Shown here: piece after piece, positions 42,195-51,100 of the stretch
Numbering within the stretch: the stretch's first letter is position 1
Layout: each line of letters begins with the position of its first letter
Source: an uncultured Treponema sp.
Lineage (GTDB): Bacteria; Spirochaetota; Spirochaetia; Treponematales; Treponemataceae
Reading direction: 5' to 3'
NCBI GenBank assembly: GCA_937891125.1
Contig: CALAEZ010000009.1
Span: 62,001 to 126,000, forward strand
Length of the DNA: 64,000 nucleotides
Position numbers and translations under genes: made by a program
Notes under the pieces: generated by a model
What the model was told of the DNA's origin: nothing
Seen by the model: the letters and a program-made list of their open reading frames with translations, nothing else
Database searches by the model: none

Positions 42195-42905
42195 GCTTTT
42201 TAGACCTGCAATTACCTCACTTGAGTGCATAAAGTTGAACGCTTCACGTTCATGCCATCCGTCAGAAAATTCTTCGCCGTCTTCACCTCCGCCAAGATAA
42301 ATACCGCCGTGTTCAACACGCAGCCCTTCGCCCGTTTCTAACGCATGTTTTGCGCCCGGGTACACTTCGTCCAGCCATGCGGCATACTTTTCTGAGAAAG
42401 TGCATTCCCCGTAAAACCTATCTGCAAACAAGTAAGCCAGGCAGTTTTTTCTAACCATGCAAAGCTCTACCACCCATAGCGGGGAAAAAGGAACTCTGCC
42501 ATATTCCGTAAAAATAACACCACAGCCTTTGCATGCCCCGCCACGAATAACGTACCCAAGTTCCCTAAGCGTGTACTTTTTTCCAAAAAACAAAGCTTCT
42601 GTATGGCTTTTCTGCACCACGTCCCCAGCTTCCGGCAGAATGCCAAAAGTGTTCAGAAGATACTTTGTGTTGAATATGACATAGAACGTCCTGCGCGTCG
42701 TTTTTACCTTGTAAAAGTACCCGCCCACATGCCTGATGGATAGTATCCTTTCTGTGATTACTCTTGGTATCCCATAAGGCTTTTTATCTACGGCACAGCC
42801 TGCATGCAGGTCACCGCTATGCACAAAGAATGGATACAGCGGATTAGCATTGCTGCGCTTAGCCGTCCGCATGTAGGTCAGCAAGTCGCTGTTTGAAAGT
42901 TGCAT
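42192..42905 (-). CDS. hypothetical protein
   Basis: 237 residues, GAGGTG ribosome site. Contains RRTFYVIFNTKYLLNTFGIL, a CKGCG pair, and an acidic Gly-rich tail (GGIYLGGGEDGEEFSDGW). Not recognised. The leader carries a TATAAG promoter and a terminator-like hairpin, so it may be controlled by attenuation. Confidence 0.5.
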   Translation of the reverse strand: MQLSNSDLLTYMRTAKRSNANPLYPFFVHSGDLHAGCAVDKKPYGIPRVITERILSIRHVGGYFYKVKTTRRTFYVIFNTKYLLNTFGILPEAGDVVQKSHTEALFFGKKYTLRELGYVIRGGACKGCGVIFTEYGRVPFSPLWVVELCMVRKNCLAYLFADRFYGECTFSEKYAAWLDEVYPGAKHALETGEGLRVEHGGIYLGGGEDGEEFSDGWHEREAFNFMHSSEVIAGLKS

Positions 42906-42986
42906 AAGTCACCTCAACTTCGCTCCAGCCTTCAGCTTGTCTGGGTCGTTGTATCTTTCTATGAGCTCTTTTACATTTCGTTTTGC

Positions 42987-43068
42987 AAAAAACTGTAGCG
43001 GCAGCGCCAGAAAATATCAAGCGCTGCCTTTTCACAAGCCCTGCGGCGTTTCACTCCTGCTTATAACA
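42987..43068. repeat. leader repeat Y-X, copy 2
   Basis: Block Y (42987-43030, hairpin GGCAGCGC/GCGCTGCC) followed by block X (43047-43060, GCGTTTCACTCCTGC): same blocks as 42055-42131 in swapped order. Confidence 0.55.
43060..43068 (-). promoter_or_regulatory. extended -10 promoter TGTTATAAG
   Basis: GGTGTTATAAGCAGG on the minus strand, upstream of the leader hairpin and the 42905 gene. Confidence 0.55.
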
Positions 43069-43083
43069 CCATGTACTTGGATA

Positions 43084-43542
43084 TCAGTCTCCATCCTTCA
43101 AATACGTAAGCCGCATTCCAGAAGCCCTGATGATATCTCCAGTAAACTCATCCGGGTATCCCTCAACAACGTAAATTGCATGAATGCCAACATTGTGCAG
43201 CATCTTGGCGCAGGTGACGCAAGGCATGGTGGTGCAGTACAGCTCAGCGCCTTCCAAGCTTATTCCGTGCTTTGCCGCCTGCACGATAACGTTTTGCTCT
43301 GCGTGCACGGCGCGGCATATCTCCTGCCGCTGGCCCGACGGAATATTGAGCTGCTGACGCAGGCATCCTGCCGTATCGCAATGCTCAGTGCCGACCGGAG
43401 CACCGTTATACCCCGTTGCCAGTATTCTGCGGTCCTTCACGGCAACAGCCCCAACTTTGCGGCGCAGGCATGTGCTGCGCTGCGCCACAAGATAGGCTAT
43501 GTCCATGAAGTAACGATGCCATGAACTGCGCGAGTCGCTCAT
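43084..43542 (-). CDS. dCMP deaminase
   Basis: 152 residues from ATG at 43542 (TTGGAGG upstream). Zinc cytidine/deoxycytidylate deaminase signature: [11 protein letters not shown] and [11 protein letters not shown], with [20 protein letters not shown]. Converts dCMP to dUMP, feeding the phage ThyX at 58.9 kb. An extra Cys/His cluster ([14 protein letters not shown]) fits the larger zinc-binding dCMP deaminases of phages. Confidence 0.9.
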   Translation of the reverse strand: MSDSRSSWHRYFMDIAYLVAQRSTCLRRKVGAVAVKDRRILATGYNGAPVGTEHCDTAGCLRQQLNIPSGQRQEICRAVHAEQNVIVQAAKHGISLEGAELYCTTMPCVTCAKMLHNVGIHAIYVVEGYPDEFTGDIIRASGMRLTYLKDGD

Positions 43543-43584
43543 ATTAGCCTCCAAATTTGCAAAATAGCATGCGTAGCCATGCCA

Positions 43585-45702
43585 TCACCTTTCTATGCCA
43601 GCATAGTCTTCAAACGTTGTGCCTATGAGCGGTATGCGCAGCATCAGCCGCGTTTCCGCCATGGCAATTTCCATGGCATGCGGGCATTCCTTTGTATAAT
43701 GCCCGACGTTCTTGCAAAGCAGCCTCTGCTTGCAAGACAGGCATTCCATGTCTGTCTGCATGAAGTTCTTGACATCCTCCTTGTGCTCAAGCATTTCGAG
43801 CATTGTTTCTTCGACAGAACCATCGCAAACATAATCATGCACGATTACGCTGTTTTTCTGCCCTATGCGGTAATTGCGGTCCATGCTCTGCAGGCGCGCC
43901 TCAAGATCCGGCCCGTGCGAGTAATAAATGGTGACGCTTGCAGCGTTGAGCGTTATGCCTATTCCTTGCCGCGTCTGGCCGAGGAACACGCGTATCTTGC
44001 TGTCGGCATTGAATCGCGTGTCGCACTCAGGCTCTCCTGCCATGACAAACCCGATCTTCTTGCGCTTGAGCAGCGCTGCTATGGCCGCGAGATCGTATCG
44101 GTACCACGCCCATACGATGACCTTTTGCTTTTCGTCATCAAGCAGGTCGTCCAGATCCTCCTCAAGCAGCTTGAGCTTGCCATTGCCAAGGGAAATGACG
44201 CGGTATTCCTTTTGCTTAACGGCGTTGCTGTTCCTGCATCTTAACGTCCCTGGGTTGATGTCATTGCACAGGCAGTATGGTATATGCGGGCAATCGCCGC
44301 ACACGGCAGTGCAGTTGCACTGCGTCTTTACAAATCCTGACAGCACCTGCATGCACTTGGTCAGCTTTTGCACCATGAGTTCACTGGCAATTCCCTCGCC
44401 ATTACCTGTGCTTATCCAGTCCTCTACGGCTATGGCGTTGTAATATTCCTGCTGCTCATCAGACACCTCGTAGTACCTTTTGACGAATACGCGCTCAGGC
44501 ATGTCAATGCAGTCGCTGCGCACCATGGTAAGCATGTGCGGATCAACGAACATCTTGAGCTTTTCCAGGTTCTTATACCCATCAACTATGTGTTTTTTCG
44601 CGTCGCGAAAAATGCAGAACTTGTCACGGAAAGTTGTCCAGTTCATTGGAATGATTGCCGGATCAAGTATTTTTGCCGGCATGTACACGTCCGTAGGACG
44701 TCCTACGCACAGCGTGCCAGAAAGCATGTACGCGCGCTTTGCCTTTCCTGCCATGCGCTCTACGGAATGGCTGCGCTGGCTCTTTATGTTCAGGCAGCGC
44801 GACGCTTCGTCCACGACAAGGTTGTCCCACGGCAAGCCGTACAGGAAGTCCGCGCTGTTCGCTTCCTGCCTGGCTTCGCGCAAAAGCCCTGCTGGCATCC
44901 TGATTGCCGGAATCCCAGACAGTACTCGTGCAGCTGCCTTGGCCTTTTGCCGCACGGACATGTCGCAAAGCAGGGCAGCCGCCACGTCGTCTGACACTGT
45001 GCCGGATTCTCTCCACCGCTCGACGTATTTTTCGCGCATGGTGGCGGGCATCTTTTGCCACATGCTCTCGTACACCTGCAGCGGCGTTTCGCGCCGTTGC
45101 ACAAGCATGTCAAACGTTGTCGCAACCATGTCCCACGGCTCTGCCTGCAGCCTGGAGCGGCACGCTTCACGCTGCGCAGGATTGCCATAATATGGCAATA
45201 TGCGCATGTCCGTGTACTGCTCGACTTCCCTCAGCCAGTTTTGCAGCACGATGCGCGGGCACACGACAAGGGTGCGGTGCGGAATGCCGCGCTCTTTCCA
45301 TATGCGCACCGACATGTACGTGATAAACGTCTTGCCCAGGCCCTGCTCAAGAACCATGAGCAGCTTTGGGTAATGCATCATGTATTCTATGGCTGTTGCC
45401 TGGTGCACATACGGCGTGCGCCTGAATAAAAAAGAAAAGCTGTTTGCTGCCTGCGGGTCGGCAAGATCCGCCTGCTCCTTTTTGATGGCTGCCACCCTGT
45501 CCATGGCATCCCCTGTGGCTCTAGCCCCCTTGTTCAGGATGCCAAAGCTTTTCAGGCCAACGACATTCCACGGCATTTCATCGCGGAGAACATACATGTC
45601 CCCCTGCTCAGTATGCCTTCGGTAACATCCGTCGGCAGCAACCATGCCTTTTGCCCAGTACCAGAAACACCGGGCATCTTTGCTGTAGTATAACATTCCC
45701 AT
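43585..45702 (-). CDS. SNF2-family helicase/translocase
   Basis: 705 residues from ATG at 45702 (AGGAGGCGTC upstream). Motif I MVLEQGLGKTF near residue 118, Ia LVVCPRIVLQNWL, II VVDEASR near 295, V TRQGIGITLNAAS near 575, VI QSMDRNYRIGQKNSV near 610. A Cys-rich insertion (CNCTAVCGDCPHIPYC) near 455 and a C-terminal CLSCKQRLLCKNV cluster may bind zinc. SNF2-like phage proteins act in replication or recombination and DNA remodelling. Confidence 0.85.
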   Translation of the reverse strand: MGMLYYSKDARCFWYWAKGMVAADGCYRRHTEQGDMYVLRDEMPWNVVGLKSFGILNKGARATGDAMDRVAAIKKEQADLADPQAANSFSFLFRRTPYVHQATAIEYMMHYPKLLMVLEQGLGKTFITYMSVRIWKERGIPHRTLVVCPRIVLQNWLREVEQYTDMRILPYYGNPAQREACRSRLQAEPWDMVATTFDMLVQRRETPLQVYESMWQKMPATMREKYVERWRESGTVSDDVAAALLCDMSVRQKAKAAARVLSGIPAIRMPAGLLREARQEANSADFLYGLPWDNLVVDEASRCLNIKSQRSHSVERMAGKAKRAYMLSGTLCVGRPTDVYMPAKILDPAIIPMNWTTFRDKFCIFRDAKKHIVDGYKNLEKLKMFVDPHMLTMVRSDCIDMPERVFVKRYYEVSDEQQEYYNAIAVEDWISTGNGEGIASELMVQKLTKCMQVLSGFVKTQCNCTAVCGDCPHIPYCLCNDINPGTLRCRNSNAVKQKEYRVISLGNGKLKLLEEDLDDLLDDEKQKVIVWAWYRYDLAAIAALLKRKKIGFVMAGEPECDTRFNADSKIRVFLGQTRQGIGITLNAASVTIYYSHGPDLEARLQSMDRNYRIGQKNSVIVHDYVCDGSVEETMLEMLEHKEDVKNFMQTDMECLSCKQRLLCKNVGHYTKECPHAMEIAMAETRLMLRIPLIGTTFEDYAGIER

Positions 45703-45724
45703 AATGACGCCTCCTGACATGCCC

Positions 45725-45751
45725 ATATTGTTTTTGGCATGTAAAAAAATT
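45725..45751 (-). promoter_or_regulatory. AAACTTT-N14-CAATAT-type promoter, variant
   Basis: AATTTTT, 14 bases, CAATAT on the minus strand, 23 bases before the SNF2 helicase start. The second box is perfect, the first degenerate. Confidence 0.45.
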
Positions 45752-45783
45752 AGGCGGCCAGCTTTGTTTTTTGCTGGCCGCCT
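45752..45783 (-). terminator. terminator after the 46-residue gene
   Basis: AGGCGGCCAGC with GCTGGCCGCCT (11-bp stem) and TAATTTTTTT on the minus strand. The U run merges into the next promoter box. Confidence 0.75.
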
Positions 45784-45787
45784 TGCC

Positions 45788-45928
45788 CTACGCGGGCTTG
45801 CGCCGGACTTTCACCGGCGCACCCTGCACGTATGGTACCTTCTGGCCACCTACGGTGGCCATGTTGTTGAAGTTCCTCGCCCCAACGGGGCGATTAGAGG
45901 ACAAGAACTGTGCGTGGATATGTACCAT
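45788..45928 (-). CDS. 46-residue basic protein from hairpin-rich DNA
   Basis: ATG at 45928 after AAGGAGG. The product is basic, ending VQGAPVKVRRKPA. Three perfect stems lie inside 141 bases: TGCGCCGG/CCGGCGCA, TGGCCACC/GGTGGCCA, TCGCCCC/GGGGCGA. Own promoter (45983) and terminator. Not recognised. Confidence 0.5.
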   Translation of the reverse strand: MVHIHAQFLSSNRPVGARNFNNMATVGGQKVPYVQGAPVKVRRKPA

Positions 45929-45982
45929 AGGGCACCTCCTTACATATATATTTATGAACGTACGGGATTGTACATTCAATAT

Positions 45983-45991
45983 CTTATACCA
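45983..45991 (-). promoter_or_regulatory. extended -10 promoter TGGTATAAG
   Basis: TTTTGGTATAAGATATTG on the minus strand, 55 bases before the 46-residue gene. Confidence 0.6.
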
Positions 45992-46021
45992 AAACCGCGC
46001 TATGTTTTTGATGCATGCCCG

Positions 46022-46033
46022 TGGCAATCTTTA
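46022..46033 (+). promoter_or_regulatory. candidate late promoter element before portal
   Basis: TGGCAATCTTTA with upstream ATGCCCG, 38 bases before the portal start; the best-placed copy of the candidate late element. Confidence 0.45.
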
Positions 46034-46070
46034 GGCATAACAAAGCAGGAACAATAAGGATCGATCTTCC

Positions 46071-47774
46071 ATGGACTATCCCGTGATAAGCCCGATAGCA
46101 GGGCATGGCTCCATCGTAAACTCAAAATACTCGCGCCTGTACAACAACCCGCTTTTTGACTACCTGAGCGAAATGCTGCCCAAGGAAATCAAGGACAGCT
46201 TTCGCTGGTGCGAGCTGGTGTACAGCAGCATGCCCGTCGTATCAAACAGCATACGCAAGCTGGTCAGCTACCCTGTGACAGGGTTTACGTACAACGACGA
46301 CTCGGACAAGGTGCGCGAAGGCACAAAGAAAGTAGTCACGGCCATACACCTGAAAACAGCCCTGCTTGAGCTTGGCACGGACAGGTACATCTACGGAAAC
46401 GCCTTCCGCAGCATGTACTTTCCGTTCCAGCGGTTTTTAAAGTGCAGGCACTGCAGCCAGCTTACGGCAATAGAAAAAGCAAAGTTCACCGTGCGCCGCA
46501 AAAACATCGAGCTTACATGCCATTGCGGATGGAAAGGAGCCGCTGATATCGTGGACAAAACGTCCTACGACATAGAAGGCATACGCATTGTGCGCTGGGA
46601 TCCAAAGCAGTTTGACCTCGCGCAAAACCCCATCACGGGAAAGACGCGCTATTATTACAAGCTGCCTGCGCCTTTTGTAGCAGCCGTGCGGCGCGGTGAC
46701 ATAACTGTGCTCGCGGACAGCCCAAAGCTGTTCATAGACGCCGCCTTGCAGGGGCGCAACGTTGTCATGGGCAACAACTTCTTTCACAGCAAGGTGAACA
46801 CGCTGTCAGGATATGCCTCTGGCTGGGGCATATCGCCGCTGGTGCCAACGCTCAAGACGTTCATGTACATATCCGTGCTGCGCAAGGCATCCGAGGCCAT
46901 AGGCATGGAGCACATCACGCCGCAGCGAATCCTGTTCCCGCAGTCCAGCGGCTCCAGCGACCCGTCCGTGATGGGCAGCATGGAACGCTGGCGCAGCGAG
47001 ATACAGCTCGCCTTAGACAGATGGCGCCTCGACCCAAACTACGTGATGACGGCGCCGTTTCCGACTGGCATAACCAACATTGGCAGCCAGGGAAAAGCCC
47101 TGTCGCCCATTGAAGATATCAAGGACGCCCGGCAGGAGCTTGCCATGGCGCTGGACATCCCGCCAAACATCCTGATGGGGGACGCAACCATACAGGCATC
47201 AACCATCGGGCTGCGCATACTGGAAAACCAGCTCACGCCGACGACAGAATCCCTGCAGGACTTTGCCAACTGGGTGATCGACATGATCAACGCCCAGTTT
47301 GACCGCGAGTACTGCCACGTCGAACTCGTGCCGTTCCGCCTTGCGGACGACATGATGAACAAGCAGATGCTCATGGGCCTCATGGGACAGGCAGTTTCCA
47401 AGGGAACCATCCTTGAGAGCCTCAACCTCAACCCAGACGACGAGCGCAAGCGCATGTCGCGTGAGGCGCTGTCCGACCATGACGCGCAGAAAGACGTTGA
47501 GACCGAAATACAGAAGCGCGAGCAGAGCTTAGCGCAGCAGGCGCAGGCTGACGCGCAGGCCATGGATACCGGGCATATACCCGCGTACAACCAGCAAAAG
47601 CTCATTGCCATGGCGCAGGAACAGGCCATGCAGCTCTTGCAGATGCCGTATGAGCAGCGCCGCTCCGTGCTCAGCCAGCTGCAAAACGACGATCCCGTCA
47701 CGTACGCCCTCACAAAGGTGCAGCTTGAAGCGTTGCGCGAAGACGCAAAAGGGCAGCAGGAGCAGCAGCAATAG
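46071..47774 (+). CDS. portal protein with inserted zinc ribbon
   Basis: 567 residues, AAGGAT upstream. The portal fold is recognisable by SYPVTGFTYND, LELGTDRYIYGNAFRSMYFP, and the C-terminal block IKDARQELAMALDIPPNILM, ATIQASTIGLRILENQL. A CRHC...CHCG zinc ribbon is inserted near residues 123-155. The Gln-rich helical tail (QAQADAQAMDTG to the end QQEQQQ) may form the internal barrel. It is the ring for DNA packaging with the terminase of 24.5 kb. First gene of the late unit with the RNA polymerase. Confidence 0.75.
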   Translation: MDYPVISPIAGHGSIVNSKYSRLYNNPLFDYLSEMLPKEIKDSFRWCELVYSSMPVVSNSIRKLVSYPVTGFTYNDDSDKVREGTKKVVTAIHLKTALLELGTDRYIYGNAFRSMYFPFQRFLKCRHCSQLTAIEKAKFTVRRKNIELTCHCGWKGAADIVDKTSYDIEGIRIVRWDPKQFDLAQNPITGKTRYYYKLPAPFVAAVRRGDITVLADSPKLFIDAALQGRNVVMGNNFFHSKVNTLSGYASGWGISPLVPTLKTFMYISVLRKASEAIGMEHITPQRILFPQSSGSSDPSVMGSMERWRSEIQLALDRWRLDPNYVMTAPFPTGITNIGSQGKALSPIEDIKDARQELAMALDIPPNILMGDATIQASTIGLRILENQLTPTTESLQDFANWVIDMINAQFDREYCHVELVPFRLADDMMNKQMLMGLMGQAVSKGTILESLNLNPDDERKRMSREALSDHDAQKDVETEIQKREQSLAQQAQADAQAMDTGHIPAYNQQKLIAMAQEQAMQLLQMPYEQRRSVLSQLQNDDPVTYALTKVQLEALREDAKGQQEQQQ

Positions 47775-47802
47775 ATAACCGACGAAACGCGGGGATTGAT
47801 TC

Positions 47803-48114
47803 ATGGGTAAGGAAACAGCAGAAATACGCGCGACGCAGGATGAGTCCGAAGACCTTTTTGAGCCTGTTCCTGGACGCAGCAGCAGGAAAAACGGAAAGCT
47901 CGGCTTTCCTAAGAAAACCGTGATTCGCTACTTTGTCGGATGCATAACGGACGAGGCAAACCGCGCCGAACTGGAAAACATCATGACAAGGTCGCTGTCC
48001 TGCGCAGGAGAGCTGAAAGACGCTGGGGACGTTTACGTAATCAGCGAAAGCGGAACCTTTGACCGCGACGGCTGCTATCAAGTCGTCGTAAAATACCTTT
48101 ACCTTCCAGAGTAA
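47803..48114 (+). CDS. small hypothetical protein between portal and RNA polymerase
   Basis: 103 residues. Acidic N-terminus (MGKETAEIRATQDESEDLFE), then alpha/beta (KKTVIRYFVGCITDEANRAE, ending YQVVVKYLYLPE). Four bases separate it from the RNA polymerase gene. Not recognised; possibly a virion or polymerase-associated factor. Confidence 0.5.
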   Translation: MGKETAEIRATQDESEDLFEPVPGRSSRKNGKLGFPKKTVIRYFVGCITDEANRAELENIMTRSLSCAGELKDAGDVYVISESGTFDRDGCYQVVVKYLYLPE

Positions 48115-48117
48115 GCC

Positions 48118-51100
48118 ATGGCGAACATACGCTCCATAATTGCCGACCCGTCCGAAATCCGCGAAGCCATACACAGCCGCGTCCTGGAGGCCGTGAAGGC
48201 CAAGTTTCCCATTGTCAGCAACAACTACAAGGCTGTGCTCAAGGACGTGACCATCAAGAGGACGGAGCTTACGTCGAGCCAGGAGGCCGAAACGAGGCTG
48301 TCCAGCGGCAATGCCCCTGACGGCGTGTTTGCAGACATAGACATACTTGACAGGAACGGCAAGGCCGTCGCGTCGCTCACGAACCACAGGCTGCTCAACC
48401 TGCCGTACTACACCAACCGCTACACGATGCTGCTGGACGGCAACGAGTACAGCATCGTGTCGCAGATGCGCACAAAATCAGGCGTGTACACGCGCAAGCG
48501 CGGCAACGACGAGCTTGAAAGCGCGTTCAACCTTGCCAAGGGGGCCAACTTCAAGCTTATCATGGATCCGGACACGGGCGTGTTCAAGGTTGACATGCTA
48601 GGATCCACAATGCCTGCCCTTGCCGTGCTGCGCATACTTGGCGCAGGGCCTAGCGACATACAAAGCGCCATTGGCGACGAGCTGTACAAAAAGAACGACA
48701 ACGTTTCTCCCGCGCAGATGGACCGCACGCGCAATACGCTGTATGACAAGCTCGTGCAGTACAAGGCAAGCGGCTCTGGAGAGCACGCCTCCGCAGAAGA
48801 GAAGAACGCCGCCATACGCAATTATTTTGCAGGAACCAGCATCGATCCTGAAACGACAGAGCTCACGCTTGGCAAGGCATTTTCTAACGTGAACGCGCTC
48901 ACGCTGCTGGAAGCCATGAAAAAGATGCTGTCCGTGTACAAGGGCGAGGAAGACATCGATGAGCGCGACAACCTGGAATTCCAGAAAATATACACGGTTG
49001 AAGACCTGCTGAAAGAAGTCATCGACAAGGCTCCGGACATCGTGCCGCACATCAAGCGCAAGCTCGACGCGTACAAGCCTGCCGCAGACGCTTCGGAAAA
49101 CCGCAAGGCATTGCGCAACGTGTTTTCTCCCGTGTACTTTACAAAGCCCATACAGAACTTTATCACGGGATCCACGCTGTCGCGCATACCGTCGCAGATC
49201 AACCCCATGGAATTCATGGACTCGGCGTCCATCATCACGCGCCTTGGAGAAGGCGGCATCTCCAACGAAACAGCCGTGCCATTTGGCACGCGCGGCGTGC
49301 ACAACTCGTACCTTGGCATCATCGACCCCATAGCAGCCCCTGAGAGCTTTAAAATAGGCATTGACGCGCACTGCACCATGGGCGCGAGAAAGGGTGACGA
49401 CAACGAATTTTACAAGCGCGTGCTTGACTGCAAGTCTGGGCAGATAAAAAACATGCGCGTCATCGAGCTGTATGACAAGCACGTGGGCTTTCCTGACCCC
49501 GGGTATGTCAAGGATAAAAAGCCCGGCGACATTGTGCCTGCGCTGTACCGCGGCAAAATAGAAAAGATCAAGCGGTCTGCACTGGATTATCAGATTCCGT
49601 CGCCGCACGCCATGTCTACGTACACGACGAACACCATACCCCTCATGAATGCCAACCAGGGCAACCGACTGCTCATGGGCGACAAACATATCCAGCAGTC
49701 GCTGCCATTGCTTGAGCCTGAAAAGCGCCTCGTGACATCCGTCATCGGCAAAGACTCCGTGGAAAACGTAGTGGGGCAGTGGGCGCTGCCAAAAAGCCCT
49801 GTTGACGGCACGGTTGAACGCGTTGATAAAGACCGCATCATCGTGCGCGGAACGGACGGGAAGAAGTACGACGTCGACTACGACAGGAACTTCCCGCTGG
49901 CGACGAAAACCTTTCTGGACAACACGGTCATTGTCAAGGCCGGCGACAAGGTGTCGAAAGGGCAGAGGCTTGCCGAAAGCAACTTTACCAAGGACGGCAC
50001 GCTGACCATGGGCAGGAACCTCTCTGTGGCTTACATGCCGTACATGGGGCTTAACCACGAAGACGGCGTTGTCGTGTCGGAAAGCACCGCCAAGAAACTG
50101 ACCAGCGTGCACGCAGACAAGTTTTCGCTGCAGCTTGGTGACGACATCGTGTGCGACAAGAGAAAGTACGCAGCCATGTTTCCCACGCAATTTACCGCCG
50201 ATCAGCTCAAGGAGCTCGACGACGACGGCGTTGTGCGCGAAGGAGCCGTGCTGCATGCTGGAGACCCTGTCATACTTGCCATGAAGAGCTCCGGCGACTC
50301 AAGGCAGAACCAGGTGCTCGGACTGCTGCACAAGTCGCTGATCCATCCGTACAGCGACATATCCGAGGTGTATGAGGAGCAGTTTGACGGCGAGGTGACT
50401 GGCGTGCAAAAGACAAGCCAGCAGATAACCGTCATGGTCAAGGTTGCAAAGACGCTGCAGGTTGGTGACAAGGTTGCTGGCAGCTACGGCAACAAGGGCG
50501 TGTGCTCAAAGATACTGCCGGATGACCAGATGCCGCAGGATGGCGACGGAAAGCCGCTGGATGTCGTGCTCACCTCCATGTCCGTCATATCACGCATCAA
50601 CCCCGCGCAGACGCTGGAAAGCACGCTTGGCAAGATAGCCAAGAAAAAGGGCATAACCTACGAGATAGAAAACTTTTCCAAGCCGGACTACGTTGAGTTT
50701 GTCAAGAACGAAATGAAAAAGCACAACATCAGCGACCGCGAGACGGTTACTGATCCTGTGACAGGCAAAAAGATGCCCGGCGTTTTTGTCGGCGTGCAGC
50801 ATTTTCACAAGCTGTTCAAGACCTCTGACAGCAACTTTGCCGGCCGCGGCATTGACGGCCCCCACGACCAGGACGAGTCGCCTACCGGAAGCGGCTTTAG
50901 CGGGCCAAAGGCTCTTGGCGGCATGGAAGTCAACGCGCTTCTGGCGCACAATGCCCGTTCTGTGCTGCGTGAAAGCACCATGCTGCGCGGCTCAAAGAAC
51001 GCCGACTTCTGGAAAGCGTTCCAGATGGGAATGAATCCTAACTTCCCCAACGAGAAAAAGACGTTTTCGCGCTTTGTAGCCACGCTCAAGCAGGCCGGCA

